64,000 nt of DNA from DASQZK01 sp963809925 (lineage in GTDB: Bacteria; Bacteroidota; Bacteroidia; Bacteroidales; GCA-2748055): the NCBI GenBank assembly GCA_963809925.1, contig CAWELH010000006.1, positions 1 to 64,000 on the forward strand, in the 5' to 3' direction. Each line of letters starts with the position of its first letter. Within the stretch, counting starts at the first letter, position 1. Of the stretch, positions 27,077 through 36,915 are shown one piece after another. A program made the position numbers and the translations under genes. The notes under the pieces were generated by a model, which did not search any database, had not been told where the DNA came from, and saw nothing but the letters and a program-made list of their open reading frames with translations.

Positions 27077-28639
27077 TTACTTTACATTTTCCAGCCCGTC
27101 CTGGTGCATGATCCATGTCCGGCCAGCCATCCTGTAATTCGAAAAATGATCGAGGTTGTAAATCCTGTCGAGAAAATCACCGGTGTTTTTATTTAGATTA
27201 ACCGCCTTGCCCTCCGGGATATATACGGTAATATCAATACGTTGCAGCCTCCACTTCTCTCCCGGCTTCGTACTGAAATAAGGATCCATGGTCAGAATGG
27301 AATCTTTCATGGAGTATTTATATTCAATGGTCTCAGCAAGTTCTTCTGCCGTTTTCACATCCGGACCCCTCGAACTTTTTACAACCCGCATTTCAAATTT
27401 ATCATTCCTGCTTCTTTCAACATCAATACTTATTTCCCCGTATATATTGTCATCCTTAATGATATACCTTCTGTTGCCAATTTCAATATGGTCATCCTGA
27501 CGAAGTCGCGAATACATGGGTGAATTTACCGTAACATAAAGGGTGTCACTCTGAAAGGTATCCAGAGGGTAAGATGAACTGGCCTCTTCGGTTTTTGAAA
27601 AGTTAACGGCTTCAAAAGCGATGAGAGCAATGACGGTGATCAGGGACAATATCCATAAACCAAAAATACTGGCTCCAAGTGTCTTGTCTCTTGTCTTGAA
27701 ACGGAAAAGTGCTTTGAAAAGTCCGTAAATGACAACCATTATCGGTATGAGGACCACCAGAACCCCCGCAATGGCTATGATCCCTGCATTTACTGGATTT
27801 ACAAAGGGAAAGATCAGGTCGCTGAATTCAAGATTAAAGGAATGAAACACACCAAACGGAATCAAACTGGCCCCGAAAAACGCAAAACCAATGGCACTGG
27901 CAATAATACTGATTCCGGCAATCACAAAAACCAGTGCAATCAGTATTGCAATCACCTTTAGAAAGCTGACAAATATTACACCTATGATGTGAAAAAACTC
28001 GGTGAAAAAATCTTCAGTTTTGCGCCCGGCGTCCGACTTCCTGGCCTTTTTAATATTCTCCCTTACATCTTCATACTCCTGCCTGATTTTTTTTTCAAGA
28101 TTGGAAACATTCACTTTCTCTCCCCTCATCTCAAGCTTCTCGGCTGCGGATTCAGCCTTGGGAACAGCGATCCATAGAACAAGGTAAATGATCACCGGTA
28201 CGCCCCATCCGATGAGGATAAACACAACGAAAAGTATCCTCAGAAGGAGAGGATCAATATTGAAATAGGCACTGAGACCGGCTGCCACACCACCTATTAC
28301 TGCATTTTCAGGATCACGGTATAAACGGCGGTAATGCTTTGAACCCTGAGATCCGGATTTTGTCTGTTCACCTTCTTCATCCGCGATGTCCTCCGGCCTC
28401 CCCATGATATTGATCACATCATCCACATCCTTAACCGTGATTACCTGCGAATTATCCTTCAATTTCTCACTAAAGAGCTCCGCAATACGTGTTTCAATAT
28501 CAGCAATTATCTCCTTCGTTTCTTCAACATTGGAAAAATGACTGCTGATGCGGTCCAGATATATCTTAAGCTTCTCATACGCGTCTTCATCTATGTGAAA
28601 GATCTGTCCGCTTAAATTTATTTTCAATGCTTTTTTCAT
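27077..28639 (-). CDS. PspC-domain envelope stress membrane protein
   Basis: Of 520 residues, about 1-90 are a cytoplasmic helical region (KKALKINLSGQIFHIDEDAY) also seen in Bacteroidota PspC proteins. The PspC domain follows (about 103-165, YRDPENAVIGGVAAGLSAYF then a strongly hydrophobic helix). Four further membrane helices occupy about 215-345, and a C-terminal extracytoplasmic domain contains YVTVNSPMY-type strands. PspC proteins work in membrane-stress responses. It is the last gene of a three-gene operon with a PadR regulator (18 nt between), a common arrangement in this phylum. Confidence 0.9.
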   Translation of the reverse strand: MKKALKINLSGQIFHIDEDAYEKLKIYLDRISSHFSNVEETKEIIADIETRIAELFSEKLKDNSQVITVKDVDDVINIMGRPEDIADEEGEQTKSGSQGSKHYRRLYRDPENAVIGGVAAGLSAYFNIDPLLLRILFVVFILIGWGVPVIIYLVLWIAVPKAESAAEKLEMRGEKVNVSNLEKKIRQEYEDVRENIKKARKSDAGRKTEDFFTEFFHIIGVIFVSFLKVIAILIALVFVIAGISIIASAIGFAFFGASLIPFGVFHSFNLEFSDLIFPFVNPVNAGIIAIAGVLVVLIPIMVVIYGLFKALFRFKTRDKTLGASIFGLWILSLITVIALIAFEAVNFSKTEEASSSYPLDTFQSDTLYVTVNSPMYSRLRQDDHIEIGNRRYIIKDDNIYGEISIDVERSRNDKFEMRVVKSSRGPDVKTAEELAETIEYKYSMKDSILTMDPYFSTKPGEKWRLQRIDITVYIPEGKAVNLNKNTGDFLDRIYNLDHFSNYRMAGRTWIMHQDGLENVK

Positions 28640-28656
28640 CGTATTTTGACTTTAAT

Positions 28657-28986
28657 TTATTTGACTTTTCTAATGGAATCAATGGATTCTACAAGTTCTG
28701 ACCAGGACCTATCAAGCTCCTTCAGAAACTTTCTGCCGAGTTCTGTGATCGTATAGTACTTGCGGGGAGGTCCCTGGGTCGATTCCTCCCAGCGATAACT
28801 CAGCAGTCCGGCGTTTTTCTGCCGTGTGAGAAGTGGATACAGCGTTCCCTCAACAACGATTAGCTTACTATTTTTCAGTAAATTGATGATGTCGCTCGCA
28901 TAGGCATCTTCCCGGGAAAGTATCAGCAAAATGCAATACTCAAGGATGCCCTTTCTCATCTGCGCTTGTGAATTTTCAACGTTCAT
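28657..28986 (-). CDS. PadR family transcriptional regulator
   Basis: A 109-residue winged helix of the PadR family. MRKGILEYCILLIL forms the first helix, DAYASDIINLL the second, and VEGTLYPLLTRQKNAGLL the recognition helix and wing. A C-terminal helix (GRKFLKELDRSWSELVES) serves for dimerisation. It most likely controls its own operon with the PspC gene. An inverted repeat over the upstream promoter (29315-29346) is a candidate operator. Confidence 0.93.
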   Translation of the reverse strand: MNVENSQAQMRKGILEYCILLILSREDAYASDIINLLKNSKLIVVEGTLYPLLTRQKNAGLLSYRWEESTQGPPRKYYTITELGRKFLKELDRSWSELVESIDSIRKVK

Positions 28987-28997
28987 GTGATCCTATT

Positions 28998-29270
28998 TTA
29001 ATTATTTTTTTGCTTCCATTCGTCCAGGTTGGTCATCCAGGGTTCCAATTCAAGGGTACTGCGGAAATCACTCGTAGTATCTCCCATTTCCTGGTATACT
29101 CCATGATTAAGTTCATCACCGGCTACATTACTACCAGTGGTTTTGAATAATTCGATCTCTACCTGACTGTCGGATCCCCTGGCAGAACCCTCCGATCTGC
29201 TGAGCTTGGTTGTGGAAATCAGCATCAGACCGAAAAATGCAATTACAATATATGTCATGGTTGTCTTCAT
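28998..29270 (-). CDS. Small exported or membrane-anchored protein of unknown function
   Basis: A 90-residue protein with an N-terminal hydrophobic segment (TYIVIAFFGLMLIST) that may be a signal anchor, followed by a polar, acidic tail containing EIELFKTTGSN and LELEPWMTNLDEW. I know no family. It is the first gene after the promoter at 29309-29340 and lies 11 nt before padR, so expression with the PadR/PspC stress genes is likely. Coding status is supported by its position in the operon. Confidence 0.65.
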   Translation of the reverse strand: MKTTMTYIVIAFFGLMLISTTKLSRSEGSARGSDSQVEIELFKTTGSNVAGDELNHGVYQEMGDTTSDFRSTLELEPWMTNLDEWKQKNN

Positions 29271-29308
29271 TTTATATAATACTATTCATTGCATACTTAA
29301 ATCCTATA

Positions 29309-29340
29309 CAAAGATATGTAATTTTTATATTACCATGCAA
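29309..29340 (-). promoter_or_regulatory. Promoter of the PadR/PspC operon
   Basis: On the minus strand, TTG (29340-29338) and TATCTTTG (29316-29309) are separated by 21 nt, matching the Bacteroidota -33/-7 consensus. The first gene's ATG is at 29270, leaving a leader of roughly 30 nt. Confidence 0.65.
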
Positions 29341-29346
29341 TACATA
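29315..29346. promoter_or_regulatory. Candidate PadR operator
   Basis: TATGTA (29315-29320) and TACATA (29341-29346) form an inverted repeat with a 20-nt spacer. The arms flank the promoter elements, so a dimer bound here would block polymerase. Arms are AT-rich and short, so chance is possible. Confidence 0.35.
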
Positions 29347-29555
29347 GTACTAAATTTTTTTAAAGTATTTTTCAACTCGCTGTATTATAGCTTTTTATAA
29401 GTGTAAAAAAATATAGGATTTTTGTACAAAGACAATTGGAAGGCTGTTTAACGAAATTTAGCGCCATATGCACCGAATTATTTGCCTGCAATTTTTGAGA
29501 CCTGTCAGCTGTAAAAAGACTAAACAGGCAAAAGCAGGGAGGAAGATTAAGACGA

Positions 29556-30353
29556 TTAACAGTTCAACCGGACCAGGTACCCACCGTGCTTGCGGATATT
29601 CAGCACAGAACCACCGGTGAAAATCAGATACTGCCCCCGGATGCCGGCAAGTTGTTCACTAATCTCAGTAATCTTATCAAAATTGATCGACTTCACTTTC
29701 AGAGGATAAAGACTTACAGGGTAATCGATGCTGATCACCTCATCGTCCTCACAGGCATATTTATGAAAATCAGGATGAAGTACCTCAAGAGCCCTGGCTT
29801 TCTCTTCCACAAGACTGATATCATCATTGTTCTTATTTGTCAGCATGTGTCGCCAGTTTGTTTTATCCCTGAAATGGTTCTTAAGGGCAACCTCAATGGA
29901 ACCGGCAAGGTAACGATTCGGTGTTCTGGCAACCCTGATTGCACGTTTAGCACCTTGATCAATCCATCTGACTGGCACTTGTGTGTGCCTGGTGACACCG
30001 ACCTTTAGCCCTCCTGATTCTGCCAGGTAGACAAAGTGGTCAATGAGGCAGTGGCCTTTCGCATATGCCATATCTCTCGCAATTCCGTTATGGGCGGTAC
30101 ATAATTCCGGCCTAAGAACACAGTCCTCGGTTTCAGGCGCTGAAATAAAACAAGGGTAACAATAACCCTGGGCAAATGAAGTTTTTGTAATCTGTCCACA
30201 CCTGATACAATTGATCTGTTGCAGATACTCAATCTTCACACGCCTGCCGATAAGGTCATTCATCGAAATTGATACGCCCCCTAAATTCAGATTGTAAATA
30301 ACATTTTCATGCAGCTCTGTGTGCATCTTCTGAAGGTTGCCGGTGATGTCCAT
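29556..30353 (-). CDS. DUF2797 protein with Cys4 zinc site
   Basis: About 265 residues. Near the N-terminus two CxxC pairs (CIRCG and CYPCF) form a likely zinc ribbon. The middle part, with YLAESGGLKVGVTRHTQV followed by a conserved Arg and a Glu in LAGSIEVALK, has the pattern of a GIY-YIG-type nuclease core. DUF2797 has no established function that I know of. The ATG at 30353 is preferred over a TTG at 30380, which would add nine residues. Confidence 0.85.
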   Translation of the reverse strand: MDITGNLQKMHTELHENVIYNLNLGGVSISMNDLIGRRVKIEYLQQINCIRCGQITKTSFAQGYCYPCFISAPETEDCVLRPELCTAHNGIARDMAYAKGHCLIDHFVYLAESGGLKVGVTRHTQVPVRWIDQGAKRAIRVARTPNRYLAGSIEVALKNHFRDKTNWRHMLTNKNNDDISLVEEKARALEVLHPDFHKYACEDDEVISIDYPVSLYPLKVKSINFDKITEISEQLAGIRGQYLIFTGGSVLNIRKHGGYLVRLNC

Positions 30354-30505
30354 AGCAGGTAATTTGATACAAGTAAACAAAAAGGGAAGCCAAATACAAA
30401 AATAAGGAACCGGAGACTCAGCAATTAGTTCAGCAAAAAACTAATTCCGGTTTGTTAGGTCACTGTTTTTTTCATTAATTAGTATCTTTATTTAAAGATG
30501 AAAAC

Positions 30506-31714
30506 ATGCCGGATAAACCGTTGTACCTGAACAAGAACCTGCAGATCATTTTTTTTATCACTCTCCTTGCAGTTATGGGAGTGGCCAGTTTGACACCTGC
30601 ATTTCCGGCCATTGCCCATCATTTCAACATTGAATACAAAAAAATAGGGTACCTAATTACTGTTTTTACACTTCCGGGAATCGTACTGACCCCGGTTCTC
30701 GGGATTCTTGCCGACCGGTTCGGAAGAAAGACCATCCTGGTCCCTGCGTTGTTCCTGTTTGCCATCGCCGGATTTGCATGTAGTTTTGCCATAAGTTATC
30801 ATCAGCTGCTCATTTTCAGGTTCATCCAGGGCATAGGTGCGGCCTCACTTGGTTCTTTGAATGTCACACTGATCGGTGATATTTTCTCGAAGGAGGAACG
30901 TCCGACTGCCATGGGTTATAATGCCAGTGTACTGAGTTTAGGCACAGCTGCCTATCCTGCTATTGGTGGAGGTCTGGCTCTGCTCGGCTGGAATTTTCCA
31001 TTTTATTTCCCGCTGCTTGCCATCCCTGCAGGATTTCTTGTACTTTTCGTTCTCAAAAATGAAGAACCCAAGCAGGATCAGAAAATCCTGGATTACTTTA
31101 TTGATACCATAAAGAGTATTCTCAACTGGGAAGTTCTCGTTCTGTTTTCGTTAAATGTGTTAACCTTCATAATTCTTTACGGTTCATACCTGACATATTT
31201 TCCCTTCATCATGGAACACAGGTTTGCCTCAACCTCACTCGCTATTGGGATAATTATGTCATCCTCCGCTATTACTACAGCCCTGACGTCGTCGCAATTG
31301 GGAAGGCTAAACCGGAGCTATACTTCCTCGGGCCTTCTGAAAGTCTCCTATACCTTCTATTTCATATCCCTTGTCACCATTCCTTTCATACACAATGAGT
31401 GGCTAATGATCCTGCCTGCAGTATTTTTTGGAGCGGGTCAGGGCATAAATATTCCAAACATACAGACACTTCTCGTAGGCCTTGCACCCATGAAATACAG
31501 GGCTGCCTTCATGTCATTGAATGGTATGGTTCTTCGAACAGGGCAAACGCTCGGACCATTTGTGGCCGGTGTATTTTTTTCTATAGGTGGAGTTCAATAT
31601 GCCTTCTGGGGAGGTGCTGGGGTGGCTGTGATCATGTTCACCCTTGTGGCCCTCACACTGGGCAGAACCGACGCACGAAAGTCACGCACCGGCCCGATCG
31701 GTAAAAGGTTGTAA
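30506..31714 (+). CDS. MFS transporter
   Basis: A 402-residue inner-membrane protein with 12 predicted helices. Motif A is LADRFGRKTILV between helices 2 and 3, and a helix 4-5 region has QGIGAASLGSLN. The layout is like drug-efflux members of the major facilitator superfamily, but substrate cannot be read from sequence. It is transcribed toward the S9 peptidase, with 2 nt between their stops. Confidence 0.92.
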   Translation: MPDKPLYLNKNLQIIFFITLLAVMGVASLTPAFPAIAHHFNIEYKKIGYLITVFTLPGIVLTPVLGILADRFGRKTILVPALFLFAIAGFACSFAISYHQLLIFRFIQGIGAASLGSLNVTLIGDIFSKEERPTAMGYNASVLSLGTAAYPAIGGGLALLGWNFPFYFPLLAIPAGFLVLFVLKNEEPKQDQKILDYFIDTIKSILNWEVLVLFSLNVLTFIILYGSYLTYFPFIMEHRFASTSLAIGIIMSSSAITTALTSSQLGRLNRSYTSSGLLKVSYTFYFISLVTIPFIHNEWLMILPAVFFGAGQGINIPNIQTLLVGLAPMKYRAAFMSLNGMVLRTGQTLGPFVAGVFFSIGGVQYAFWGGAGVAVIMFTLVALTLGRTDARKSRTGPIGKRL

Positions 31715-31716
31715 AA

Positions 31717-33786
31717 TTATTTTTGTTTTTTTGTGTTTCCGCCGGACGAAGGTTCAAAGCTTTGAAACCATTTCAGAACTCTGGGCGTCACGTCCATCAA
31801 CAATTTTGGTTCCGAAGGACTGTGCCCCGATCTTGGATACATGATCATTTCTGTCGGGATATTCTTTCGCTTCAATGCGTTATAAAGTTCCTCACTTTGG
31901 GAGAGGGGTACGCGATGATCATTCTGTCCATGTAGGATTTGAAGCGGTGTATGGATGTTATTGAGATGGAACATGGCGGAATGTTCCATATAAACATCAT
32001 AATCGTTCCATAATTCATGACCCATATGTGCAACCAGGTAGTCGGGGATATCAGTGGTATACACCATACTTACCAGGTCAGGAAGACCTGCTCCCATGCT
32101 GGCTGCCAGGAACCTGTCCGTTTTTGTCACAATGAATGAGGTAAGATAGCCTCCGTAACTCCAGCCGGCAACATAAAGCTGGTCTTTATCAGCAATTCCC
32201 ATGTCGATCACTTTATCCACCCCTGCCATCACATCCTCGAAGTCACCATTGCCCCAATCGCGGACATTGGCATACCGGAAGTCCTTCCCATATCCGGAGC
32301 TCCCCCTTGGATTAGGCCGTAGAACGGCATAGCCCTCACGGGCCATGTCCTGTATTTGATATAGGGTGGGTATTCCTGTAAAGTACTGGGTGAAAACTCC
32401 GGCCGGGCCTCCGTGAATATTCAGGATGAGTGGATATTTTTTGCCGCCCTGGTATCCCGAAGGATAGGTCAGCAACCCTTCAATGATTGTACCATCTGGG
32501 GATTCCCAGCTGATAAGTTCTGTGGGAGAAACCGGCGGAAAATGTTGAAGATCATTTAATGATGAAACTTGCTGAGGCCGGTAATTGATGAGCTCGGAAT
32601 AAAACACTTCTTCCGGCTTACCGAATTCCTGCCAGGTGAATGATAATGCCCATAAATTGCTGGCGATGCTAAATTTACCATAGGTACCGGTACTGCCTGA
32701 CGGAGTTTTACCGTATATATCATCGGACAGAGGCCGGTTGTCAAGGGTTACCACAGAAACTTCATTCCCTTTGACTTTCAACGCCAGCAAATGTCTGGAA
32801 GTCCCCAGGCTTTCCGATGCATAGAGCAACTTTCCGTCGGGCGACCATCCGACCAGTGAAACATTCCTGTCGGGAGTCAGTGAAAGCCGTTCCGCCTTCC
32901 CACCGCTTATTGAGATTACATACAAATCACGAAATCCGATGGCTTCGGCCAGTCCACCCTGAGAACAGTAGGCGATCTGTTTACCATTCGGTGAAAATAA
33001 AGGGTCAGTATCAGTGCCGGGTTGGTTAATAATCATACGGATTTCACCTGAATCCGAGGGAACAATGGAAATATCCGAATTCATAAAACCTGTATTGATC
33101 TCAGGATCTGCCTGGAAGGAGAAAACGATCTGTGTGGCGTCGGGTGACCAGTCAAATTCGTTAATATACATTTCTCCTGATGTGATTTGCATAGCCTTGC
33201 AATCCGATGCTTCCGCGGGATTACTTGGGCAAACATAAATGTGACGATATTTATAGTTTTTTCCGGCAACCACAATGTCGGTCTTCTCTGACTTCCGCTT
33301 CTTATCGTCCTCATTTTCCGGATCTTGCATAAGATAAGCAATTTTTGATCCGTCCGGTGACCACCTGAAGAAACTGATAGATGCCGGTGCATTTGAAATT
33401 TGCTTTGCCTCTCCCCCTTCCAGCCACATTTCAAATATCTGCTCAGAACCATTCCGTGAGGATAGAAATGCAAGCTTTTTACCATCGGGGGAAAACTGCG
33501 GTGATGAGCACGATTTGTCACCGTATGTAAATTGACGGTCAAAACTGTGATCGGTGGCCGTCACATAAATCTGGCTTACATATTCTGATTTTGTATCCGT
33601 CATGCACGCTTCTCTCACAACGTAAGCGATATACCGTGCATCCGGAGATATTTGAGTATCTGTGATTTGTTTTAGGGAAAAGCTGTATTGCGGTGTCCAG
33701 GACCCGGAACTGGTTTCCTGAGCCCCGACATGTGAATCAATTACAGAAAAAATCAGGATAAGGGCAGATGCCAAAGAATTTTTCAT
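31717..33786 (-). CDS. S9 family prolyl oligopeptidase
   Basis: A 689-residue exported serine peptidase that cleaves short peptides. Residues 1-22 form a signal peptide (ASALILIFSVIDSHVGAQ). An N-terminal seven-bladed propeller of TolB/PD40-type blades follows (SPDARYIAYV, SPDGKKLAFLSS, SPDGSKIAYLM). The C-terminal alpha/beta-hydrolase domain has the nucleophile Ser in GWSYGGYLTSF, Asp in GQNDHRVPL and His in PRSGHSPSEP. All three catalytic residues are present. Likely periplasmic peptide breakdown. Confidence 0.95.
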   Translation of the reverse strand: MKNSLASALILIFSVIDSHVGAQETSSGSWTPQYSFSLKQITDTQISPDARYIAYVVREACMTDTKSEYVSQIYVTATDHSFDRQFTYGDKSCSSPQFSPDGKKLAFLSSRNGSEQIFEMWLEGGEAKQISNAPASISFFRWSPDGSKIAYLMQDPENEDDKKRKSEKTDIVVAGKNYKYRHIYVCPSNPAEASDCKAMQITSGEMYINEFDWSPDATQIVFSFQADPEINTGFMNSDISIVPSDSGEIRMIINQPGTDTDPLFSPNGKQIAYCSQGGLAEAIGFRDLYVISISGGKAERLSLTPDRNVSLVGWSPDGKLLYASESLGTSRHLLALKVKGNEVSVVTLDNRPLSDDIYGKTPSGSTGTYGKFSIASNLWALSFTWQEFGKPEEVFYSELINYRPQQVSSLNDLQHFPPVSPTELISWESPDGTIIEGLLTYPSGYQGGKKYPLILNIHGGPAGVFTQYFTGIPTLYQIQDMAREGYAVLRPNPRGSSGYGKDFRYANVRDWGNGDFEDVMAGVDKVIDMGIADKDQLYVAGWSYGGYLTSFIVTKTDRFLAASMGAGLPDLVSMVYTTDIPDYLVAHMGHELWNDYDVYMEHSAMFHLNNIHTPLQILHGQNDHRVPLSQSEELYNALKRKNIPTEMIMYPRSGHSPSEPKLLMDVTPRVLKWFQSFEPSSGGNTKKQK

Positions 33787-34095
33787 ATTGAGCAGGTTCT
33801 TCGTTTAAGGTAAAAGTATGAAATTCTTACAATACAAATAATATTTTATCCAGCCCGTTGCTGATCGCTTCTAATCCTACTCCAAATATTCCAATCGGCA
33901 ATAATAGGCTTTTTAGAGGCCTGTTTCGAGGATAATGCAAAAACGACTCAGAACAAAGCCAAATGTCCAACCATTCAAAATTTGCCTTTAAACGAGAATG
34001 CAGGACACAATGTCTGCGCAGCAGGATAAAGCGTGCGGAGTTGAGAAGAAGAACTAAAAATCTTGTTTGTTGGGAAGGTACATGAAATAATCGTC
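33787..34095. other. 309-nt intergenic spacer
   Basis: No open frame with protein character. I found no full promoter pair, terminator hairpin or repeat. It should contain the promoter of the S9 peptidase on the minus strand, but no -7 match stood out. Confidence 0.6.
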
Positions 34096-35277
34096 CTAAA
34101 TATGGATGTTTCGTATCCGTCTCAGGGATATCCTTTCGGGATCCAACTCTGTGACACGCATTTGTTTAATCCTATAATTATAACGTCGGGCAACAAATTT
34201 CCTTGAATGCTTTTTAAGATATTGTTCAGGGATATGCCAGAATGCCAGTGTAACGACAATAAGAGCGAAAATATGAAGCCCTATTGGCAGAAAAACCAGG
34301 ACAAATGTGTTGAGCAGGAAGAAAAAGGCACCATAGCCAAGAAGAATGATGGATGTTGTCCGGTGTGAAAAGCCTAGTTTCAACCATGTGTGGTGAATGT
34401 GATTCCTGTCCGCATGGAAAGGTGAACGGCCCAGCAGTATCCGTTTGGTAAACACATGGAGCTGATCAAACAAAGGGACGATGAGCAGTGATAGTACAGT
34501 GAGCGGTGAATATAAACGGCTGTAATAAACAGGACCGGCATTCAGGTTACAGAATTTTATAATGGTCACGGCCAGAATAAATCCAAGTATAAGCGAACCG
34601 GTATCGCCCATAAAAATTTTAAATCGTTTCCCCCAGAGATTAAATATCAGGAAGGCACTATACGTGAGTATGACAGGAAAAGTAAAGGTAATAATCTGCA
34701 TATAGCCTATCCGCATAAAAAGAAATGTGAAAACAATCAGGGAGAAAATACCTGTAATTGCGGCATGACCATCGATTCCATCGCTAAGATTTATTGCATT
34801 AACGACATAAGTAATTAAAACAATAGAAATCAGTATGCTTACCCAATGAGGTAAAATATTAACCCCAAGAAAGTAATGTAACGATATTAGTCGGATATTC
34901 CCGATAACGGTAACCAAAAATGCAATAAAAAGAAACATGATAAGTTTTCTGACGGCCGAGAGTGATATAATATCATCAATAACACCGATTAAAAAAATGG
35001 AAACAATCCCACCGAGTATTATATATAAATCAGCTGTGTGAAAACCTGATAAAAATACCGCGGAAACAAGGAAGCCGATGAATACTGCTACTCCGCCGAT
35101 GGCGGGAATAGGCTTTACATGAGATGTTCTGTTATTTGGGAAATATAGCAAATTATATTTCCATGCCAATGTTACGATGATGGGAATCAGAAATAAAGTC
35201 GAGAAAAAACCTGCAAGACTTATAATAAACTCATTCAGTAACAGATTGTAAAAAAACTCATTAAATATCATTTCCAT
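34096..35277 (-). CDS. WecA/MraY-like polyprenyl-phosphate sugar-1-phosphate transferase
   Basis: Transfers a sugar-1-phosphate (in WecA, GlcNAc-1-phosphate) to undecaprenyl phosphate, the first step of a surface glycan. The roughly 393-residue protein has about 11 helices and the family motifs: the Asp pair in GVIDDIIS, NAINLSDGIDGHAA, FMGDTGSLILGF and the C-terminal RNHIHHTWL. The ATG at 35277 is preferred over a TTG at 35301. MraY is unlikely because no peptidoglycan genes are near, and a Wzi-like gene lies upstream on the same strand. It probably primes the polysaccharide built by the 50-60 kb locus. Confidence 0.9.
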   Translation of the reverse strand: MEMIFNEFFYNLLLNEFIISLAGFFSTLFLIPIIVTLAWKYNLLYFPNNRTSHVKPIPAIGGVAVFIGFLVSAVFLSGFHTADLYIILGGIVSIFLIGVIDDIISLSAVRKLIMFLFIAFLVTVIGNIRLISLHYFLGVNILPHWVSILISIVLITYVVNAINLSDGIDGHAAITGIFSLIVFTFLFMRIGYMQIITFTFPVILTYSAFLIFNLWGKRFKIFMGDTGSLILGFILAVTIIKFCNLNAGPVYYSRLYSPLTVLSLLIVPLFDQLHVFTKRILLGRSPFHADRNHIHHTWLKLGFSHRTTSIILLGYGAFFFLLNTFVLVFLPIGLHIFALIVVTLAFWHIPEQYLKKHSRKFVARRYNYRIKQMRVTELDPERISLRRIRNIHI

Positions 35278-35505
35278 AATAAAATTAAATCGCTCTCGCA
35301 AATAAATATATCCTAAATAACACTATACTGTAAATCCTATTATGAAGTTACATGTATTTGCACCATTACAAAGAAAAAAATAAAATTTTTTGACGAATTC
35401 AATTCAATTATATCAATATTACACGAGCTATTATTAATGGCTTTTAATAATAAAATTCTGAACATAAAGTCGTTAGGGAAATATTATGAAAGATTCAGTG
35501 CGATT

Positions 35506-36915
35506 TTAATTGAGATTCCGTATAAATTTAAGTTGAACACCATAATTCTTTCCAGTCATATCTCCAAAATCGGCAGCCGTAGATAGTGTGAAAGAATTAC
35601 GGGTACGGAAAATATCTTCTATACAAAATTCAAATAAGAAGGCATTTAACATTTGCCGCTTTTCAAACGGATATGTATAAGTTCCGTAATTCTCTGAGTA
35701 TGTATAAAATACACGGTATGAGGTTTTGCCGGAATTATTTTGTCCACTGATGCCGAGGTGAAGAGCTCTAACCCTGTTGTTGCCAAAGTATTCATGTATT
35801 CCGGTCTGTGGATAAACCGGTGACGTGATAAGGGGTGTTCCAATCGTCATATTCTTGTATGACCATCCCGCCCGGTAAAGCCAGTTATTGAAATAATTGT
35901 CATTCCCTTTCGGAGGTGCCGAACTGTTCGGGTCAATCACATATTCACCGCTTTGATTTGTGGTGTTCAGGTACTCTGCGACAAATGCAGAAGGCAGTAA
36001 TCCGGGATGACTCCTCCGCACGGATATCCCCCAGAGTCCATCCCTGCTATTCCTTAATTTTAACCCACTTTTGTCTTCAAAGATTGACTGCCAGTAGATT
36101 CCGATTGCAAATTTTTTAATCCGTGCATCAAGCCGAACGTTGTAACTCCCCAGATGATTACCAAGGGCATTAAGTTTTTCATTGACCGGGGAGTTTTCTG
36201 ATCCTGACTTACCGGTTAAGATATCCAGAAAGGCATGGATATCCGACGGCAGTTTTCCGACTGCCGTATCCCTGGATACGCCTCCCCACTGCACGAAATG
36301 TTGCAAGCCTGCCGACAAAACAATGGGAAACCTGTCTGTAGTTTTCACATAAAAATATTTGTGATGCAGCCATTCCTTCTCAGTATATTGATTGTCTCCA
36401 AGCCAGCTATGTGAGATCCCTCCGTTAAAGTAAAGTAAATTTCCGGTGAAAGGCACTGTGACAAACCCATCAGTTCGAAGTGCTACCCTTGGCATAACCG
36501 GTGCATTTCCTGACCATAATATCCCCCCACTGCTTAAGACTGTATCCTGATTACCAAATATCTCTTCCATTTTTCCTCCTTCGAGAACAAGAAAGGAGTA
36601 CTTAATATCAATATAGGCCTGGTGTAAAACTACATGATATTTATCCCCAAAGATGTTATAGAGATCAATCCCATAAGCATAATCAAATTTTTTCTCTTTG
36701 TGCAGACTGCTGAAAATTGATGCCCTTATCCATCCATTAAATGCAGAATTATCGATGATGCCATACCTGTTGGATAATAACCAGAAAGGGACATTTCTGC
36801 CACCAGAAATCAGGAACCCGGCTTCGACATTTATAGAATCCGGCAGATTTTGCGAGTAAATATGAAATGGAAGAAGAAGTGCGAAAATAGAAATCAAAAA
36901 TATAAAGCGATTCAC
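35506..36915 (-). CDS. Wzi-like capsule assembly outer-membrane protein
   Basis: Of 469 residues, 1-21 form a signal peptide (FIFLISIFALLLPFHIYS). The rest has the alternating strand pattern of an 18-stranded-type barrel, with family-like stretches WLLSNRYGIIDN, HQAYIDIKYSFLVLEGGKMEE and GISVRRSHPGLLPSAF. Wzi-family proteins help attach or organise capsule at the surface. It ends with RNLN. The location, about 14 kb from the wza operon, separates it from the main polysaccharide locus. Confidence 0.85.
   Translation of the reverse strand: MNRFIFLISIFALLLPFHIYSQNLPDSINVEAGFLISGGRNVPFWLLSNRYGIIDNSAFNGWIRASIFSSLHKEKKFDYAYGIDLYNIFGDKYHVVLHQAYIDIKYSFLVLEGGKMEEIFGNQDTVLSSGGILWSGNAPVMPRVALRTDGFVTVPFTGNLLYFNGGISHSWLGDNQYTEKEWLHHKYFYVKTTDRFPIVLSAGLQHFVQWGGVSRDTAVGKLPSDIHAFLDILTGKSGSENSPVNEKLNALGNHLGSYNVRLDARIKKFAIGIYWQSIFEDKSGLKLRNSRDGLWGISVRRSHPGLLPSAFVAEYLNTTNQSGEYVIDPNSSAPPKGNDNYFNNWLYRAGWSYKNMTIGTPLITSPVYPQTGIHEYFGNNRVRALHLGISGQNNSGKTSYRVFYTYSENYGTYTYPFEKRQMLNAFLFEFCIEDIFRTRNSFTLSTAADFGDMTGKNYGVQLKFIRNLN

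Noticed and set aside
34096..35277. MraY of peptidoglycan synthesis
   Set aside because: No mur or division genes nearby, and it is next to a Wzi-like gene; the motifs fit WecA-like priming transferases better.
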